A stretch of DNA of 64,000 nt, from positions 2,480,001 to 2,544,000 of the forward strand of contig AP026543.1 of assembly GCA_026075535.2 (NCBI GenBank), read 5' to 3'. Each line of letters opens with the position of its first letter. Within the stretch, counting starts at the first letter, position 1. The stretch comes from Tricholoma matsutake. Lineage: Eukaryota; Basidiomycota; Agaricomycetes; Agaricales; Tricholomataceae. A model generated the notes under the pieces. It saw only the letters and a list, made by a program, of their open reading frames with translations, did no database searches and was not told where the DNA came from. This document shows positions 39,525 to 49,947 of this stretch, one piece after another. A program made the translations under genes and the position numbers.

Positions 39525-39834
39525 TGTAGAAATCCAACCTAGAATAACATGAATATTCTATAAATAGTATAAGTAACCAAAATTTACTGATGGAACTGTA
39601 TTGACTCACCTCAGTCTGTTATACACAGACTGAGGTGTATGGAACGATCTAACTCTAGTATATATACTGTGAATAGGATAAAGAAATAAGATGAAACAGA
39701 TATAAGAAAGGGATTTGGGACAAGGGGAGCATACAATGACAAAGCATACTATAAATAGTACAACACATCAAACAATGCATCAAACAATGCATCAAAGATG
39801 TCAAAAGTATGTATTCATGGTGTAGATCTCAACA
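39525..39834 (-). repeat. Copia LTR (310 bp)
   Basis: In plus orientation it starts TGTAGAAATCC and ends GATCTCAACA, the same terminal pattern as the LTRs at 48859 and 60977. It holds an inverted repeat CTCAGTCTGTTATACACAGACTGAG (stem CTCAGTCTG/CAGACTGAG, about 39608-39633). The partner LTR on the left is lost except for 35133-35161. Confidence 0.75.
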
Positions 39835-39837
39835 CCT

Positions 39838-40130
39838 CACACTAGGGAAGAACAGTTTGAGTTGATGGCATATGCCAGAAAGATAGGTATCCACATATGT
39901 CAGCCTGATGTGGTGGCACATGTACACAGTATAGAGACTAAGAGTGTCAGCAGTTGGTTCCACAGCCATGTTGTGAAGTCATACAAAAGAGAGATAAGAG
40001 TTTAGTGCTGAACCATAATTATTCCAAGTACTGGTGTCAATTGCCTGGCCCAGTGCAATAGCATGCTCACAAACCAGATGCTCCCATGACCATGACTCCC
40101 GATGTGGTTGCCACACATGGACATGGGATG
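39838..40130 (-). pseudogene. Tyrosine recombinase N-terminal domain of a DIRS-like element
   Basis: Minus-strand translation gives WEHLVCEHAIALGQAIDTST then NNYGSALNSYLSF, MAVEPTADTLSLYTVYM and YVDTYLSGICHQLKLFFPSV. This is the SAM-like N-terminal domain of the tyrosine recombinases encoded by fungal DIRS-type retroelements. The Copia LTR begins right where this domain ends, so the catalytic domain has been cut off by the Copia insertion and the later loss of the Copia left end. One stop and small shifts are present. Confidence 0.65.
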
Positions 40131-40244
40131 TAATCATTTGTTTGTTGCCCCTAATGCATACAGATGTGGGGGCTGAAAAGTTGTGATGTGTAAAGTGGGC
40201 ACCATGTGGTGTGCTCTCTCACATTCTCTATGTGAAATTGCATC

Positions 40245-41714
40245 TGCTACAACATTCAGCATGCCTGGTACATGGAGCACTCAAATTTGGAAATTTTTCT
40301 TGATCATGATGTTGACGCAGTGGTGGAGCAGAGGATTGAACTCTGGCTGACTTCTCAGAGAAGTGAAAATGTTGACTGTGTTCATGCAGTCCATATATAT
40401 AATGATTTTTGAGTAGTCTTCCATTGTCTTCTTCAAGTCATTGCAGGCGCTTGCTACAGCCAACGCCTCAAAATAAAAAATGATGTTGTGTGCATTCTTC
40501 AATGGTACTGGTGTGTAAAAAGCTGTCACACAATGTGGATACCAGAAACCAATGCCAGTCAATGAAACATCACAATAGATGGTTGCATCCACATCCTCAG
40601 GTTCCCAGCAAACTGAAGACAGAATTTTTATGCTAAGGGTCCAACACATGTGTTCAGCATCATGCACCACATTGTTAACCCAGATTTTTTTGAGTGGTTG
40701 ATCTTTGCCAGCAATCTTTGGATAGACTCTGTTCAGCACTGGATGGAGTAATGGGAAGACATTGAAGGCCTAGTTCATCCAACCTGCTAGCCATTGCCAG
40801 CGTTGCAAAGTCCACAAAGCTCCATGTTTGGCCTCTGACCACATAGTAAACTCCATCAGTTCTTGAAGCAACTCTGTCAGTGCTTGCTCTGGCAGGCCAA
40901 AAGTTAGACTGTTGGGGTTGACTTGAATGCCGATAATAGTGAGTCACTCACCCCAAACTTGTTTGTGTCATTCATGAGGTATTCCAAGTTCATCCCACAG
41001 GGATAGAAGCTTCACTTGGTTTCCAGGCATCCATTGGTCATATTTGTGATACCACAAGACATTTCCCTGTTTGTCTAGACTGAAAGAGTCATCCATGTAC
41101 ACCCAAAGGTATTCAATAAATTTAATATTGCATGGAATCCAAATCATGAGGCCATGAAATAAAATATAGATTCCTGGTGACCCTCTCCCTCCAAAGCAAT
41201 TATTTCTGTCGACATCTCATTCACCATCCACAGTCACAACCTGTTTGATCTGCCAAAGCAGGTGCATGGGTAAAAGCCAATATGCCTCTGCGATGTCCAA
41301 TTTTTAGAGAACCCTAGACCCATTTGGCTTGGTGCAGTGTAAGTTCAACATAGCTTCGCCAAGATGCAACATATTGTCAAGTGGAAATCCTCTAATGTCT
41401 TCTCTCTTGATCATTGAATTTGGCAAACAATTGCCTGCACTCTGATTAACCACTTTCTGAGTGAGGTTTTGGCACAGAATGGTGATGCATGCATCCCTGG
41501 CAAAAGATCCTGGCTGAAGAAGCCAGAGAATCTTCCCTTGGAATGTTCATGATCTCATTGCACATGAAGAAACTCTACTTCCTCCATTTTTTGTGGCATG
41601 CCTAAAGATTCATCAACCACTGCAGGGTACTCATGAAATTTTGTGTCAGCCCAAGGCCAAAACCCTTCATGCAGGCCTCGGCAGACTGAATCCAGGAAAG
41701 GCTGATTTGGGTGT
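40245..41714 (-). pseudogene. DIRS-like reverse transcriptase and RNase H
   Basis: From 41714 downward the minus strand encodes HPNQPFLDSVCRGLHEGFWP then WADTKFHEYP, later LDIAEAYWLLPMHLLWQIKQ, CFGGRGSPGIY, and the catalytic box EYLWVYMDDSFS (about 41085-41120; canonical YxDD). Next come LWDELGIPHE, LTIIGIQVNPNSLTFGLPEQ, the connection AFNVFPLLHPVLNRVYPKIAGK and RNase H with IYCDVSLTGIGFW, FEALAVASACND, IIIYMDCMNTV and VLHVPGMLNVVADAIS. This RT/RNase H type is the one linked to tyrosine recombinases in basidiomycete DIRS-like elements. Several stops (for example after LAGWMN) make it a relic. Confidence 0.75.
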
Positions 41715-41983
41715 TGTAAGGGCAAGACCCTGCAGCAACAAGAGGAGACTCAATCAGAGAGAGAAGGGGCACTAAAGCATGGCCAGTGTATTGCTATAAG
41801 CAGAGGAAATCCTAATAATAATGAACTAAAGAAGGGTCACTACTCCAACTGTCCAAGATAAGGCTGTAGCCAAATGATAACAAAGCTAGAGTAATGTAAT
41901 GGAAAGGAATGTAGGAATGAGTCCATGACTGATATAAACATAGGAAGGGGCTGGGTACCCTACCCAGGGGTTGTCCCCATACA
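41715..41983. mobile_element. Solo LTR, 269 bp
   Basis: Flanked by GGTGT on both sides (41710-41714, 41984-41988). It starts TGTAAGGGCAAGACC and ends GTTGTCCCCATACA, a TG..CA structure with a 5-bp duplication and no internal coding region. It separates two adjoining parts of the DIRS-like protein (DHFDKLLKT and HPNQPFL). Its ends resemble those of 15119-15558. Confidence 0.65.
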
Positions 41984-42265
41984 GGTGTCTTCAACAATTT
42001 GTCAAAATGGTCCACATTAATCAGCATGATTATCTTGAACAAGTCAGGTCGATTGTTGATTGTCTGATTCTCTTGCTCAGTGACAGGTACACAAGGTAAT
42101 GGTTTAGCATGTTCAGTCCAATCTGCCAGACAGCTCAAGGGAAACGAGTCACTGACATTAGCACTTTCCTCATCTGACTAGAGATTGTAACAAATATACT
42201 TTGGTTTCATCCCATATAGCACGTCAAGCTTGCCGGTTACAGTATCCTGGTTGTTGGCACTGGAG
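41984..42265 (-). pseudogene. DIRS-like element, segment upstream of RT
   Basis: Minus-strand frame LPCVPVTEQENQTINNRPDL then FKIIMLINVDHFDKLLK matches in style the linker just before the HPNQPF block in related elements. The stretch is cut at its upstream end by the 42266-45711 insertion. Confidence 0.5.
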
Positions 42266-42885
42266 TAGGGACTGCCATGGATGGCCATGATCCAGATGAC
42301 CATCTGTGGATACCATATATGGATGGATGGCAATGGATATGGATATCACATGGGTGGTATCCATGGATGAACAGATGGGTTACTATAAATATATGAGTAA
42401 ATATGGATAAGGAATGATACAGTGGGTAATGCCAGATAATCCCATCACGGGTACAGGTTTGGGATTGCTGAACACTGTACCCTTTGTTACAGGCACTGGC
42501 ACCTGACCTTCCCACAATACAAGGCTAAGAATAGTGAGGCATCCCATGTCTGCCTCACTATTTCTAGGCTTGATTGCATCAAAACCCTACCACCAGTTCT
42601 CATGCCAATCACCACCCGATCACCATCTCCCATGGTTGATCAACATGCACCACAGCCTCAGCTAGTGTCACACTCATCATCCCTGCATGCTATTCCACTC
42701 ATTTCTGGACCTTTTCCCTTCACTTTTTTTTGGTAGATAACACTTATGTATGTATATATAGCATTAATAAACAGTGGTTTACAAGTCCTTAATGGTGTTA
42801 AGACTCATTCTTCAAACCCAGAATCAATGAAAAATTCAGTGACCATTTTTCCATGTCTGTTTTCCCCACAGTCAGTAATTTTCAG

Positions 42886-43192
42886 TAGTGTTTCGAAGTC
42901 TGGTTTTTTTTTTGATTTTTGATATATCTTAACAATGGTTGGACAGATTTTTTTTTTCCAAGAGAGGCCCCCCCATTATTTTATATTCTCTATCCACTCC
43001 TAAATTTCATGATTATCTTGACAGTGGGTGGCTAAAATCTTTCCATCCCAGAGAGGACCCCCCAGCCTTTTGCAAATTCTATCTCCTGTAATATTTTGGT
43101 GAATTCTTGGATTTTCCCTGAATTTATAATACAGCTTTTTGAAATCAAAAAAGTCACAAAAAGTTGGAACCTGACTGGACTTTGAAACACTA
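42886..43192. mobile_element. hAT-like MITE E, 307 bp (group 2)
   Basis: Exact 8-bp duplication ATTTTCAG (42878-42885, 43193-43200). Inverted ends are TAGTGTTTCGAAGTC and TAGTGTTTCAAAGTC. The uninterrupted target sequence, AGTAATTTTCAGCAACC, survives in the opposite arm of the host element (reverse complement near 45150), which directly proves the insertion. Confidence 0.88.
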
Positions 43193-43249
43193 ATTTTCAG
43201 CAACCATTACAAAAATTACTGACTTTACTAACTGTGGGAGTCAAAAATT

Positions 43250-43630
43250 TATAGTGATGTTATACATCATTCTAACTGGTTTTTTGAGCTGAGTTTCAAA
43301 ATAACATGTACGCAGTGATGGGACCATCCATATATGGAATATAATGATGTTATGTATATACCATTCTGATTGGTTTTTTGAGCTGATTTCAAAAATAACA
43401 CCAGGAGAGTCATGTGACCATGATATAAATGGAATATAGTGATGTTATATACCATTCTGATCTGTTTTTTGAGCTGAGTTCAAAAATGACAATGAGAGAG
43501 TCATGTGACTTACCATAAATGGAATATAGTGATGCTATATACCATTCTAGCCAGGATTTTGAGCTGAGTTTGAAAATGACATCTACATAGTGATGTGATT
43601 TACCATCCATGGAATATAGTCATGTTATAT
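43250..43630. repeat. Tandem repeat, unit about 90-95 bp, four copies
   Basis: Repeated block TAGTGATGTTATATACCATT then CTGATTGGTTTTTTGAGCTG, AGTTCAAAAATGACA and GAGTCATGTGAC, with copies near 43253, 43345, 43437 and 43527. Two inverted copies lie in the right arm of the host element (44935-45110). Confidence 0.75.
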
Positions 43631-43633
43631 ACT

Positions 43634-44526
43634 TAGGGCATGACATGGGTAACCCCTGGGTATATTTTGTGGTACCCGCACCCATACCCATCAACACTGT
43701 ACCCCTATGGTTAAGGGTGCGGTATTACCGCAGGTTTTGGCGGGTTACCCATCGTTATTTGTGGGTTTTGACATGAATATGTATTTAATAATATAATTAC
43801 ACTAGATTAAACTAAAATATTGAACAAGAAACCCCCCCCCACTTGCATTTGCAGCCATTTGCAGCAAGAGGGGGGGGGGGGTGGTCATAGTCACCCAGAA
43901 TGAAACTTGTTGCTCCCCAATGAGCAGTTGGGGGTGCTATCATGGTGGTGGTCCTCAGGTCTGCTGCTGCTTGTCATCGTCATCCCACCTGCGATCCACC
44001 CCATGAGCAGTTGCTTGTGAGGCTGGGGGCAGGGTGTGTCATTTCTTGTTCATCACTGCTCCCATCCCTGTTATCCACCTTGCAAGTGGAGGCTCGCAAC
44101 GGTGGTGGGGCGGTGCTGTCGACGGTGTCGTATCGTTGTTATAGCACCATTAGAACCTAAAACTCAAATAAAAACATTAGTTAGTTAGGAAAAAACAAGA
44201 ATGAAAGATAGAAAAAAATACCTAGGGCCCAAACAATGATAGACATCATTTGGGCCACGATGCGGCCATTGTCTCACAATGGTGGTGGGGCAGTGCTGTT
44301 GACAGTGTCATCTCATTGTTATAGCACTATTAGAGAAGTGTCGTGAGTGAATCAACAAGGTCAGATGATCACTCACCTGACTGAAATCCCAGCACCGGCA
44401 TACCCACATCATACCCATAACACTGTGGAAATGGGTATGGTATTGCCCAGGTACGGCAACTTCCAACCCATACCCATAACCATGCATACCCATAACCATA
44501 TTATCACAGGTTTACCCATACCCTTA
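43634..44526. mobile_element. hAT-like element A, 893 bp (group 1) with hairpin modules
   Basis: Left end TAGGGCATGACATGGGTA preceded by TATATACT (43626-43633). The right side ends GGTTTACCCATACCCTTA followed by TATATACT (44527-44534); about 10 bases of the right tip present in 35770-36822 are missing. The two elements are alike end to end: the same CTTGCATTTGCAGC..GAG hairpin, ATGAGCAGTTGCTTGTGAGG hairpin, GGCCCAAACAATGATAGAC hairpin, and a 65-bp minus-strand intron-like segment (44157-44221; donor GTATTT, branch CTAACTAAC, acceptor GTTTTAG). Confidence 0.85.
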
Positions 44527-44534
44527 TATATACT

Positions 44535-44845
44535 TAGGCAATGGCACAGGTTTTGTCAACCCATATGGGTCACGGGTGTAGGTGCATGCGGGTATGGGTA
44601 CAGGTAAAGATTCTACTACCCATGAGCTTTCTAATGCACTAAAAATTAAGCAAAATGGTCAAGAATTGAGTGAGTTAAGATCAAAACGATCTTCTATGAT
44701 TGTAACTTACTCAGTTCTGAACTGTTTTGCATAATGTTTGGTGCATTTTGATGGGAAACCCCAGGGGATCACAGGTATAACCCACCATGGGTATGGGTAT
44801 GGGTAGGGCATGTGATACCCATGGAAATACCCATGTCATTGCCTA
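44535..44845. mobile_element. hAT-like MITE B, 311 bp (group 1-like)
   Basis: Exact 8-bp duplication TATATACT (44527-44534, 44846-44853). Inverted ends are TAGGCAATGGCACAGG and TAGGCAATGACATGGG. Subterminal GGGTATGGG repeats relate it to group 1, but it lacks hairpin modules. It lies directly next to element A, sharing the octamer between them. Confidence 0.88.
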
Positions 44846-45719
44846 TATATACTTGGGGGTGAGGGCCAATTCTGGCAAGTATGAGTTCTTATGTTATTTT
44901 ATTATATTATTAAACTGTATATGAACAGAATGGTAAATCACATCACTATGTAGATGTCATTTTCAAACTCAGCTCAAAATCCTGGTTAGAATGGATATAA
45001 CATCACTATATTCCATTTATATCATGGTCACATTTGACTCTCCTATTGTCATTTTTGAACTCAGCTCAAAAACTGGTTAGAATGATGTATAACATCACTA
45101 TAAATTTTTGACTCCCATGGGTAGTAAAGTCAGTAATTTTTGTAATGGTTGCTGAAAATTACTGACCATGGGGAAAACAGACATGGAAAAATGGTCACAC
45201 TGAATTTTTCATTGATTCTGGGTTTGAAGAACGAGTCTTAACTTTGTTAAGGACTTGTAACATTGAATACAGAAGTTCTATTGGCCATTGGCTCATGGCA
45301 AGTGGCTAAATTGAAATTGCTTACCAATAACTGATGGGATCAACCAATGTTTGCAGAAGACCCTCCAGCTTTTGAGGTCCTCTACTGTGTCAAATATTTT
45401 GAGACATTTACCTATTTTATTTGCAATGCTATAGCCAGATTGTTGAAAACAAGTGGCTTGGCTAGTGTTGCCTGGCTAGGGGCAACACTATGTGTGCCAA
45501 CAAGGCACTCCAACAGGTAATTGACCTTGCTAAACCATTTTGATAGACTATGGTACATATATTAGAGCATTTGAGAGCATAAAAAATAGTAGTATTCATA
45601 TGGATACCCATGGATGATCCATGGATGCCACCCATATCCCATGATGGACTTTAGTACATCATCCATGGATATTCACCTGGATGGACCCAGGTCCATCCAT
45701 GGTAGTCCCTACACTGGAG

Positions 45720-46830
45720 GCAGTTGTGGCAGTAATGACAGGTGCCTGTAGCACTCTTGCATTCCCCTAGGGCTATTATATTGATAACAGATTTCTCCTG
45801 ACCGGTCCCATTGTCTCAAGTCACTGGATCTTGGATGCCATCAGGAAGAAGGAAAGCTGAGTAGAGATAGGAGAACTATTTGCGATCAGTGAGGTGCATT
45901 GCCTGACCTCCACCAACTTGTGTCCTGACTGCTCTGTTGAAGGTGATAAGTCGGTGATGAGACCCTGAATGTCTGGTTGAGAATTCTGAGCCCATGTAGT
46001 CTCCCACTCCTGGAGTTCTGTATCTCAATGTGGGAAAGCATATGCTGTCACTTTGGTAGTTGCATGCCATGCAGCAGTCCAGTTGCCACTCGTTTGGACT
46101 TTTCTAGCTGGATCTATTTTTCCAAGAGAGATTTCTGTTCTTCTGATGTGACCCACATTCTCCTTAGGAGGGGCAATGTGATGGAGGTTGCTGAAGATGA
46201 CATTGAGGTTAACTGCTTCTCCCTTGAAGATATGTCTCCATTCTGATTCAGGCAATCCTTGTGGTTCTGTGCCTCTTCAATGTGCATCTCCTTTGACTTT
46301 GGTCATTTGCTCTCCTCCACTTTGTCTAGCAGCTGATGTGCTCTCTCCTCGTCATCTGGCAAGTTGGTGTTGTTTGTTGATGCATTCAACATGTGACATG
46401 TACTATTCATGCGCTGTCCTCTTGTCAGACTCGTTGAGGTTTCCCTGTTGGATGATCTGAAGTATTTGAAAGAGAGTCTCAATCTTGGTGATTTTCCTGT
46501 CTCTGAAACTCTGGATGAGCTCGTCCATTCACATGATAAGGTTGGCTCTGAATTCCCTGTGATAGCCTCATTCTGGACTCCCAGACACTGGAGAAGTGTG
46601 GTCCACCCCAGTCTGTGTTCTGTCAATCAGAGTAATAGGGGTAGTTTGTGTTCATCTTCCCATATTGTTGGTTCCTGTCTGTGTTCCAATGGTAGAAATG
46701 GTTTGCATTGGTCCATTACTGCCTTCTGATCCTGGTATTTCTTCACCTGTTCCTGGTTGTTGTCCACTTCCCTCTTGGTGAACATGTGGCAATGATTGTC
46801 CAAAGTAGGATGTGTGCACATTCTCTGACA
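45720..46830 (-). pseudogene. DIRS-like element, N-terminal (Gag-like) ORF relic
   Basis: Minus-strand frames encode SEWRHIFKGEAVNLNVIFSN then KENVGHIRRTEISLGKIDPA, RKVQTSGNWTAAWHATTKVT and, after a shift, HHRLITFNRAVRTQVGGGQA MHLTDR. This follows the usual first-ORF protein of basidiomycete DIRS-like elements. An upstream part with PDDEERAHQLLDKVEESK lies near 46310-46365. Multiple shifts and stops. The downstream continuation lies beyond insertion J at 41984-42265. Confidence 0.6.
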
Positions 46831-48079
46831 TATGAGGAATGATGTATTAGGTTTTGAAACAAAAAAAATACTGAGTAAAGTAATGCTGGGAGAGAATGAG
46901 AAAAGCAGAGAGAACTAAGTAAATGATGTTCTTACCTGGGAGAGAATGTGAGGAGCAGAGAGAACTGTAAAAAGGGGTAGTCTCAGACATCACACATCTC
47001 TCCCGAGGAATAGGAGAAGTTGTCACATGGAAAATGCATGTGGTGCAAAGACACTTGGAATGAGTGAACAATGCACGCAGTGCAAAGCGCTCACTATTGA
47101 TCAGCCCATAAACTATGATGGTTCCTTTGTACAATTATTATTTTCCATGTGCAAAGGGATTTCCCATGTGCACACAATTGTTGTTATCTATTTATCTCCA
47201 CCTAATATCAAGCCCCGTCCTAGTGTGTCCTCCGACCTCATCCTCTCAGGCTGCAATGTACCTCTAATGTAACTGAGTACTGACAATGCCATCAGCCAGT
47301 TCGGGTGGAGGGCAAGATTGAGTGAGCAGAAAGCTGGCAGTAAGGCCATAGTGGAATCAACAAAGAAACTGTGGGATCCCAAATAGCAAATTCTTGTTGC
47401 TTTGATCATCGATCATTTCAGCCCATGTGCACGGTCAATGTTGATCGAACGATGCTTTGTGGCATGCCTTTCCACTGCAAATTATCTTTGCTTTTTTAAT
47501 AAGTATCTAATAGTTATATGCTGTACTACTCAGTATTATGAAAATTGAAAATGTATATTTATTATCAGTTGGAATGGCATAATCCATCTTTTCAAGCAGG
47601 TGTAAGGTAATAATTCAATTGGAAATTATGTAGGATTATGTAATAAATGAAAAAAGCGAACGGAAATGATTCGTACTTCATTGAATAGTTTGCTCGTCAT
47701 CGCACACGATGAGTGGGATGCTGTGGCGCATGGTGATGGACCATGGGAGACGGTCAGCAGATGAATGATCGATGGGAAACAGGCACATGGGGGCTGATCT
47801 GACATGATGCATGATGCATGATCATCGAGGCTGTATAACCAAATGCGGCAAATAGTTTTATTCCAAATTGATTGTGTAATCATACAAGCGAGTGATTAAA
47901 TATATGACTAAAATGGACATTGACGAGTCACTCATAACGGTGGCGATGTCTATTGACAAACATTTGATGCCAGGCCCTCTGGAAGAGTTACAAAAAAGAA
48001 GGTTTCAGACAATCAAATCATGAGAACAAAAACTACAGTGAGTGATTATGGACTCTTCCAGAGGGCATGGGTAGGAGAC
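46831..48079. other. Unassigned sequence left of the long inverted repeat
   Basis: No gene recognised. A perfect 15-bp inverted repeat GCCCTCTGGAAGAGT (47974-47988 and 48052-48066) with a 63-nt spacer lies at the right edge. Confidence 0.35.
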
Positions 48080-48694
48080 TGGGAGGCTGTGGCAGTTGTG
48101 GGACTCCCACATTAAATTCATACAATACAATACACTTCTAAAAGCATTGTACTACAGTATGTGCATGCATGTAAGCAATAACCAACCCTTAGGCCAGGAA
48201 GCTCATTAAAACTTGGTTGTAAAGACTGAGAATATGCTGCCTAACAGGTAGTAGAACAACTGTGGGAGCAGATCATTTGCTGCTCAGCTCAAATCCTCAC
48301 AAGAAGCAACTCCCCCTCGTTAGCAGGTGTTATTATTAGATCAAGGTACCTATCACCCGGAGGAGATGCATGCGACCAAATTAAGAGCATGTCAGATAGC
48401 TGAGCTTGCTTGCCCTACATCAAACTGAGAAACGAGCCAATTTTTCTTAAATCAAGCTTAAATTAAGCCTAAACTGAATCGGTTCACATTAAATCAATCC
48501 AGGATAAGTTACTTAGCCCTCAAATCGACACTTATCTCTCACTTATCCCCCAAGCCTAGGGTATAATCAGCTTCAGTTCTGCCTGAGGAGGTGCCAGGGC
48601 AGGCAGAATTTATATAGCAACTGAGACTGTTTCATTTGTAGCAGTACATAGGCACATATTATCTACAACTCTCTATGTCTCCACTGGGTAGCAC
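48080..48694. repeat. Long inverted-repeat element L, left arm (about 610 bp)
   Basis: Nearly the whole segment reappears inverted at 61344-61958. Shared outer tip TGGGAGGCTGTGGCAGTTG; shared inner end CTCTATGTCTCCAC. Differences are scattered substitutions and an 11-bp insertion in the right arm. A further few bases (CTCCACTGGGTAGCAC) pair with sequence just before the Copia insertion at 48842-48858. Confidence 0.85.
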
Positions 48695-48841
48695 AAGGGC
48701 ACCTCGAGACGTGACTGGAGTCTGTGTGAGGAAGCATGATGGCAAATAGCCGAGGCCAACTGATGGCCGCTTAGTCATCCGATCACCTTAAAATGTTCAG
48801 CATAAGTATGGCTGTAAGCTCTACTTATGCTGTTTTAAGGT
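48695..48841. other. Loop of element L with internal hairpin
   Basis: 147 bp between the arms, containing CCTTAAAATGTTCAGCATAA and its inverted partner TTATGCTGTTTTAAGG (about 48783-48838). No coding capacity. Confidence 0.6.
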
Positions 48842-48858
48842 GTGTGCTACCCAGTGGA

Positions 48859-49192
48859 TGTAGAGAATCAATCCTAGAGTATACAAGGATAGTCTCAGTC
48901 TTTGTATAAGTGACTATATTCAATGTAGACTGTACCTAGAGTATACAAGAATAGTCTAAGGTACAGGAAGTAATTGGTAATGGATAATACAAACTAATGC
49001 TCACCTCAGTCTTTGTATAAGTGACTGAGGTAGCTGAAGATCTATCTACCTGTATATATAAGTTTGATCTAACAAAGGGATAACGAGAGAAAGATATCTA
49101 TGTGTCATTTGTGCAAGCGCATCAAAGGGATGCACTAAGAATAGAGCATGCATCAAACTGCTGATTGCATGATCACGGTGTGAATCTCAACA
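48859..49192 (-). repeat. Copia LTR, left copy (334 bp)
   Basis: Starts TGTAGAGAATC, ends GAATCTCAACA. It is flanked outside by GTGGA (48854-48858), repeated after the right LTR (61344-61348), so the Copia insertion has its 5-bp target duplication. A purine-rich tract, read on the minus strand as GGTGAGGAGGAG, lies directly inside (49193-49204), as expected for a polypurine tract. Confidence 0.9.
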
Positions 49193-49215
49193 CTCCTCCT
49201 CACCGTGATAATAAC

Positions 49216-49806
49216 TGTTAAGACTATATAGGTCTTCAACTCAGCCTTGGCTTCATGTGTCACAGTTGGAGGCTTTCCAACTATATCGGTATCGCACTAG
49301 GAGGCTTTCCTAGTGTATCGGGCTTCTGGCCTTCACTTGGGTACTTCCTCAAGTTGTTATGGCTATCTGTACTCAGACCATTGGTTTGTGTATCACAGTT
49401 GGAGGTTTTCCAACTGTCGAGTTTGAGTTATCACAGCTAGGGGCTTCCTAAGCTGTCGAGTGTTCTGGTTGAGTCTAAGACCATTGATTGAATTAGGTCA
49501 AGCTAAGGAATACAGGCAGTATTACTGTAGCTTATATACAGTTCAGAGATGTCTATTGTCCAATCAGAATACAAGATCCTTGTCAATTAATAATAGAGAG
49601 AACAATAGAACAACAAGCCTCATGCCTAGCATGAGGTGTCTGATGTCATGGAGTGCTGTGGCACAGCATGTCGGTCGACAGCAGTCAGATCAGGGAGTGG
49701 GTCTCCATTGGAGTGAGTCATTTTGAGTCAGAAAGGAAAAATGAAATACCCAGCCTTGCCGGCATACGTCTGGTTGTCCTGGGTTATGGTAATGAAAATC
49801 GTAACA
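49216..49806 (-). repeat. Gypsy LTR, left copy (591 bp)
   Basis: Starts TGTTAAGACTATATAGG, ends AAAATCGTAACA. Nearly identical to 55655-56243 apart from a 2-bp indel (TATA) near the start and scattered substitutions. The flank ATAAC (49211-49215) repeats at 56244-56248. Just inside, the minus strand reads AGATAGAGAGAGGGTGA (polypurine tract, 49807-49823). Confidence 0.92.
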
Positions 49807-49947
49807 TCACCCTCTCTCTATCTTTGAAGTCACTGACTTTGATCAAAATCTTTTCCTCTTCTCTAATCAGGAGGTGGGGCAGGGTCGTGGGGTGCGATGG
49901 AGGAATGAATCATGTCTGAACTCAGACCATGATCGGATTCTTCTCGT

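Larger units (their letters stand above)
42779..45260. mobile_element. Long-TIR element F (about 0.9 kb before insertions)
   Basis: The left arm (42779-42885 plus 43193-43625) is an inverted copy of the right arm (about 44930-45260). Shared blocks run TTACAAGTCCTTAA, AAGACTC, TTCAAACCCAGAATCAATG, CCATTTTTCCATGTCTG, AATTTTCAGCAACCATTAC and CAGCTCAAAA-type sequence. A target duplication is not evident. Three hAT-like elements (42886-43192, 43634-44526, 44535-44845) are inserted in it. No coding capacity; superfamily unknown. Confidence 0.7.
42266..45711. mobile_element. hAT-like element J, 3446 bp including nested elements
   Basis: Exact 8-bp duplication CACTGGAG (42258-42265, 45712-45719). 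Inverted ends are TAGGGACTGCCATGGATGG and, from the right, TAGGGACTACCATGGATGG, with many ATCCATGG/CCATGGAT repeats inside both ends (42270-42370, 45590-45705). About 1 kb is its own sequence; the rest is the long-TIR element 42779-45260 with its own insertions. It is inserted in the DIRS-like element. No transposase seen. Confidence 0.85.

Noticed and set aside
47974..48066. Terminal inverted repeat of a small element (15-bp perfect arms)
   Set aside because: Only 93 bp in total, no target duplication and no second copy seen; could be chance or a terminator-like hairpin.
49255..49726. Open frames repeated at 49255 and 55692 as a duplicated gene
   Set aside because: They lie entirely within the two LTRs of the Gypsy element and run antisense to it.
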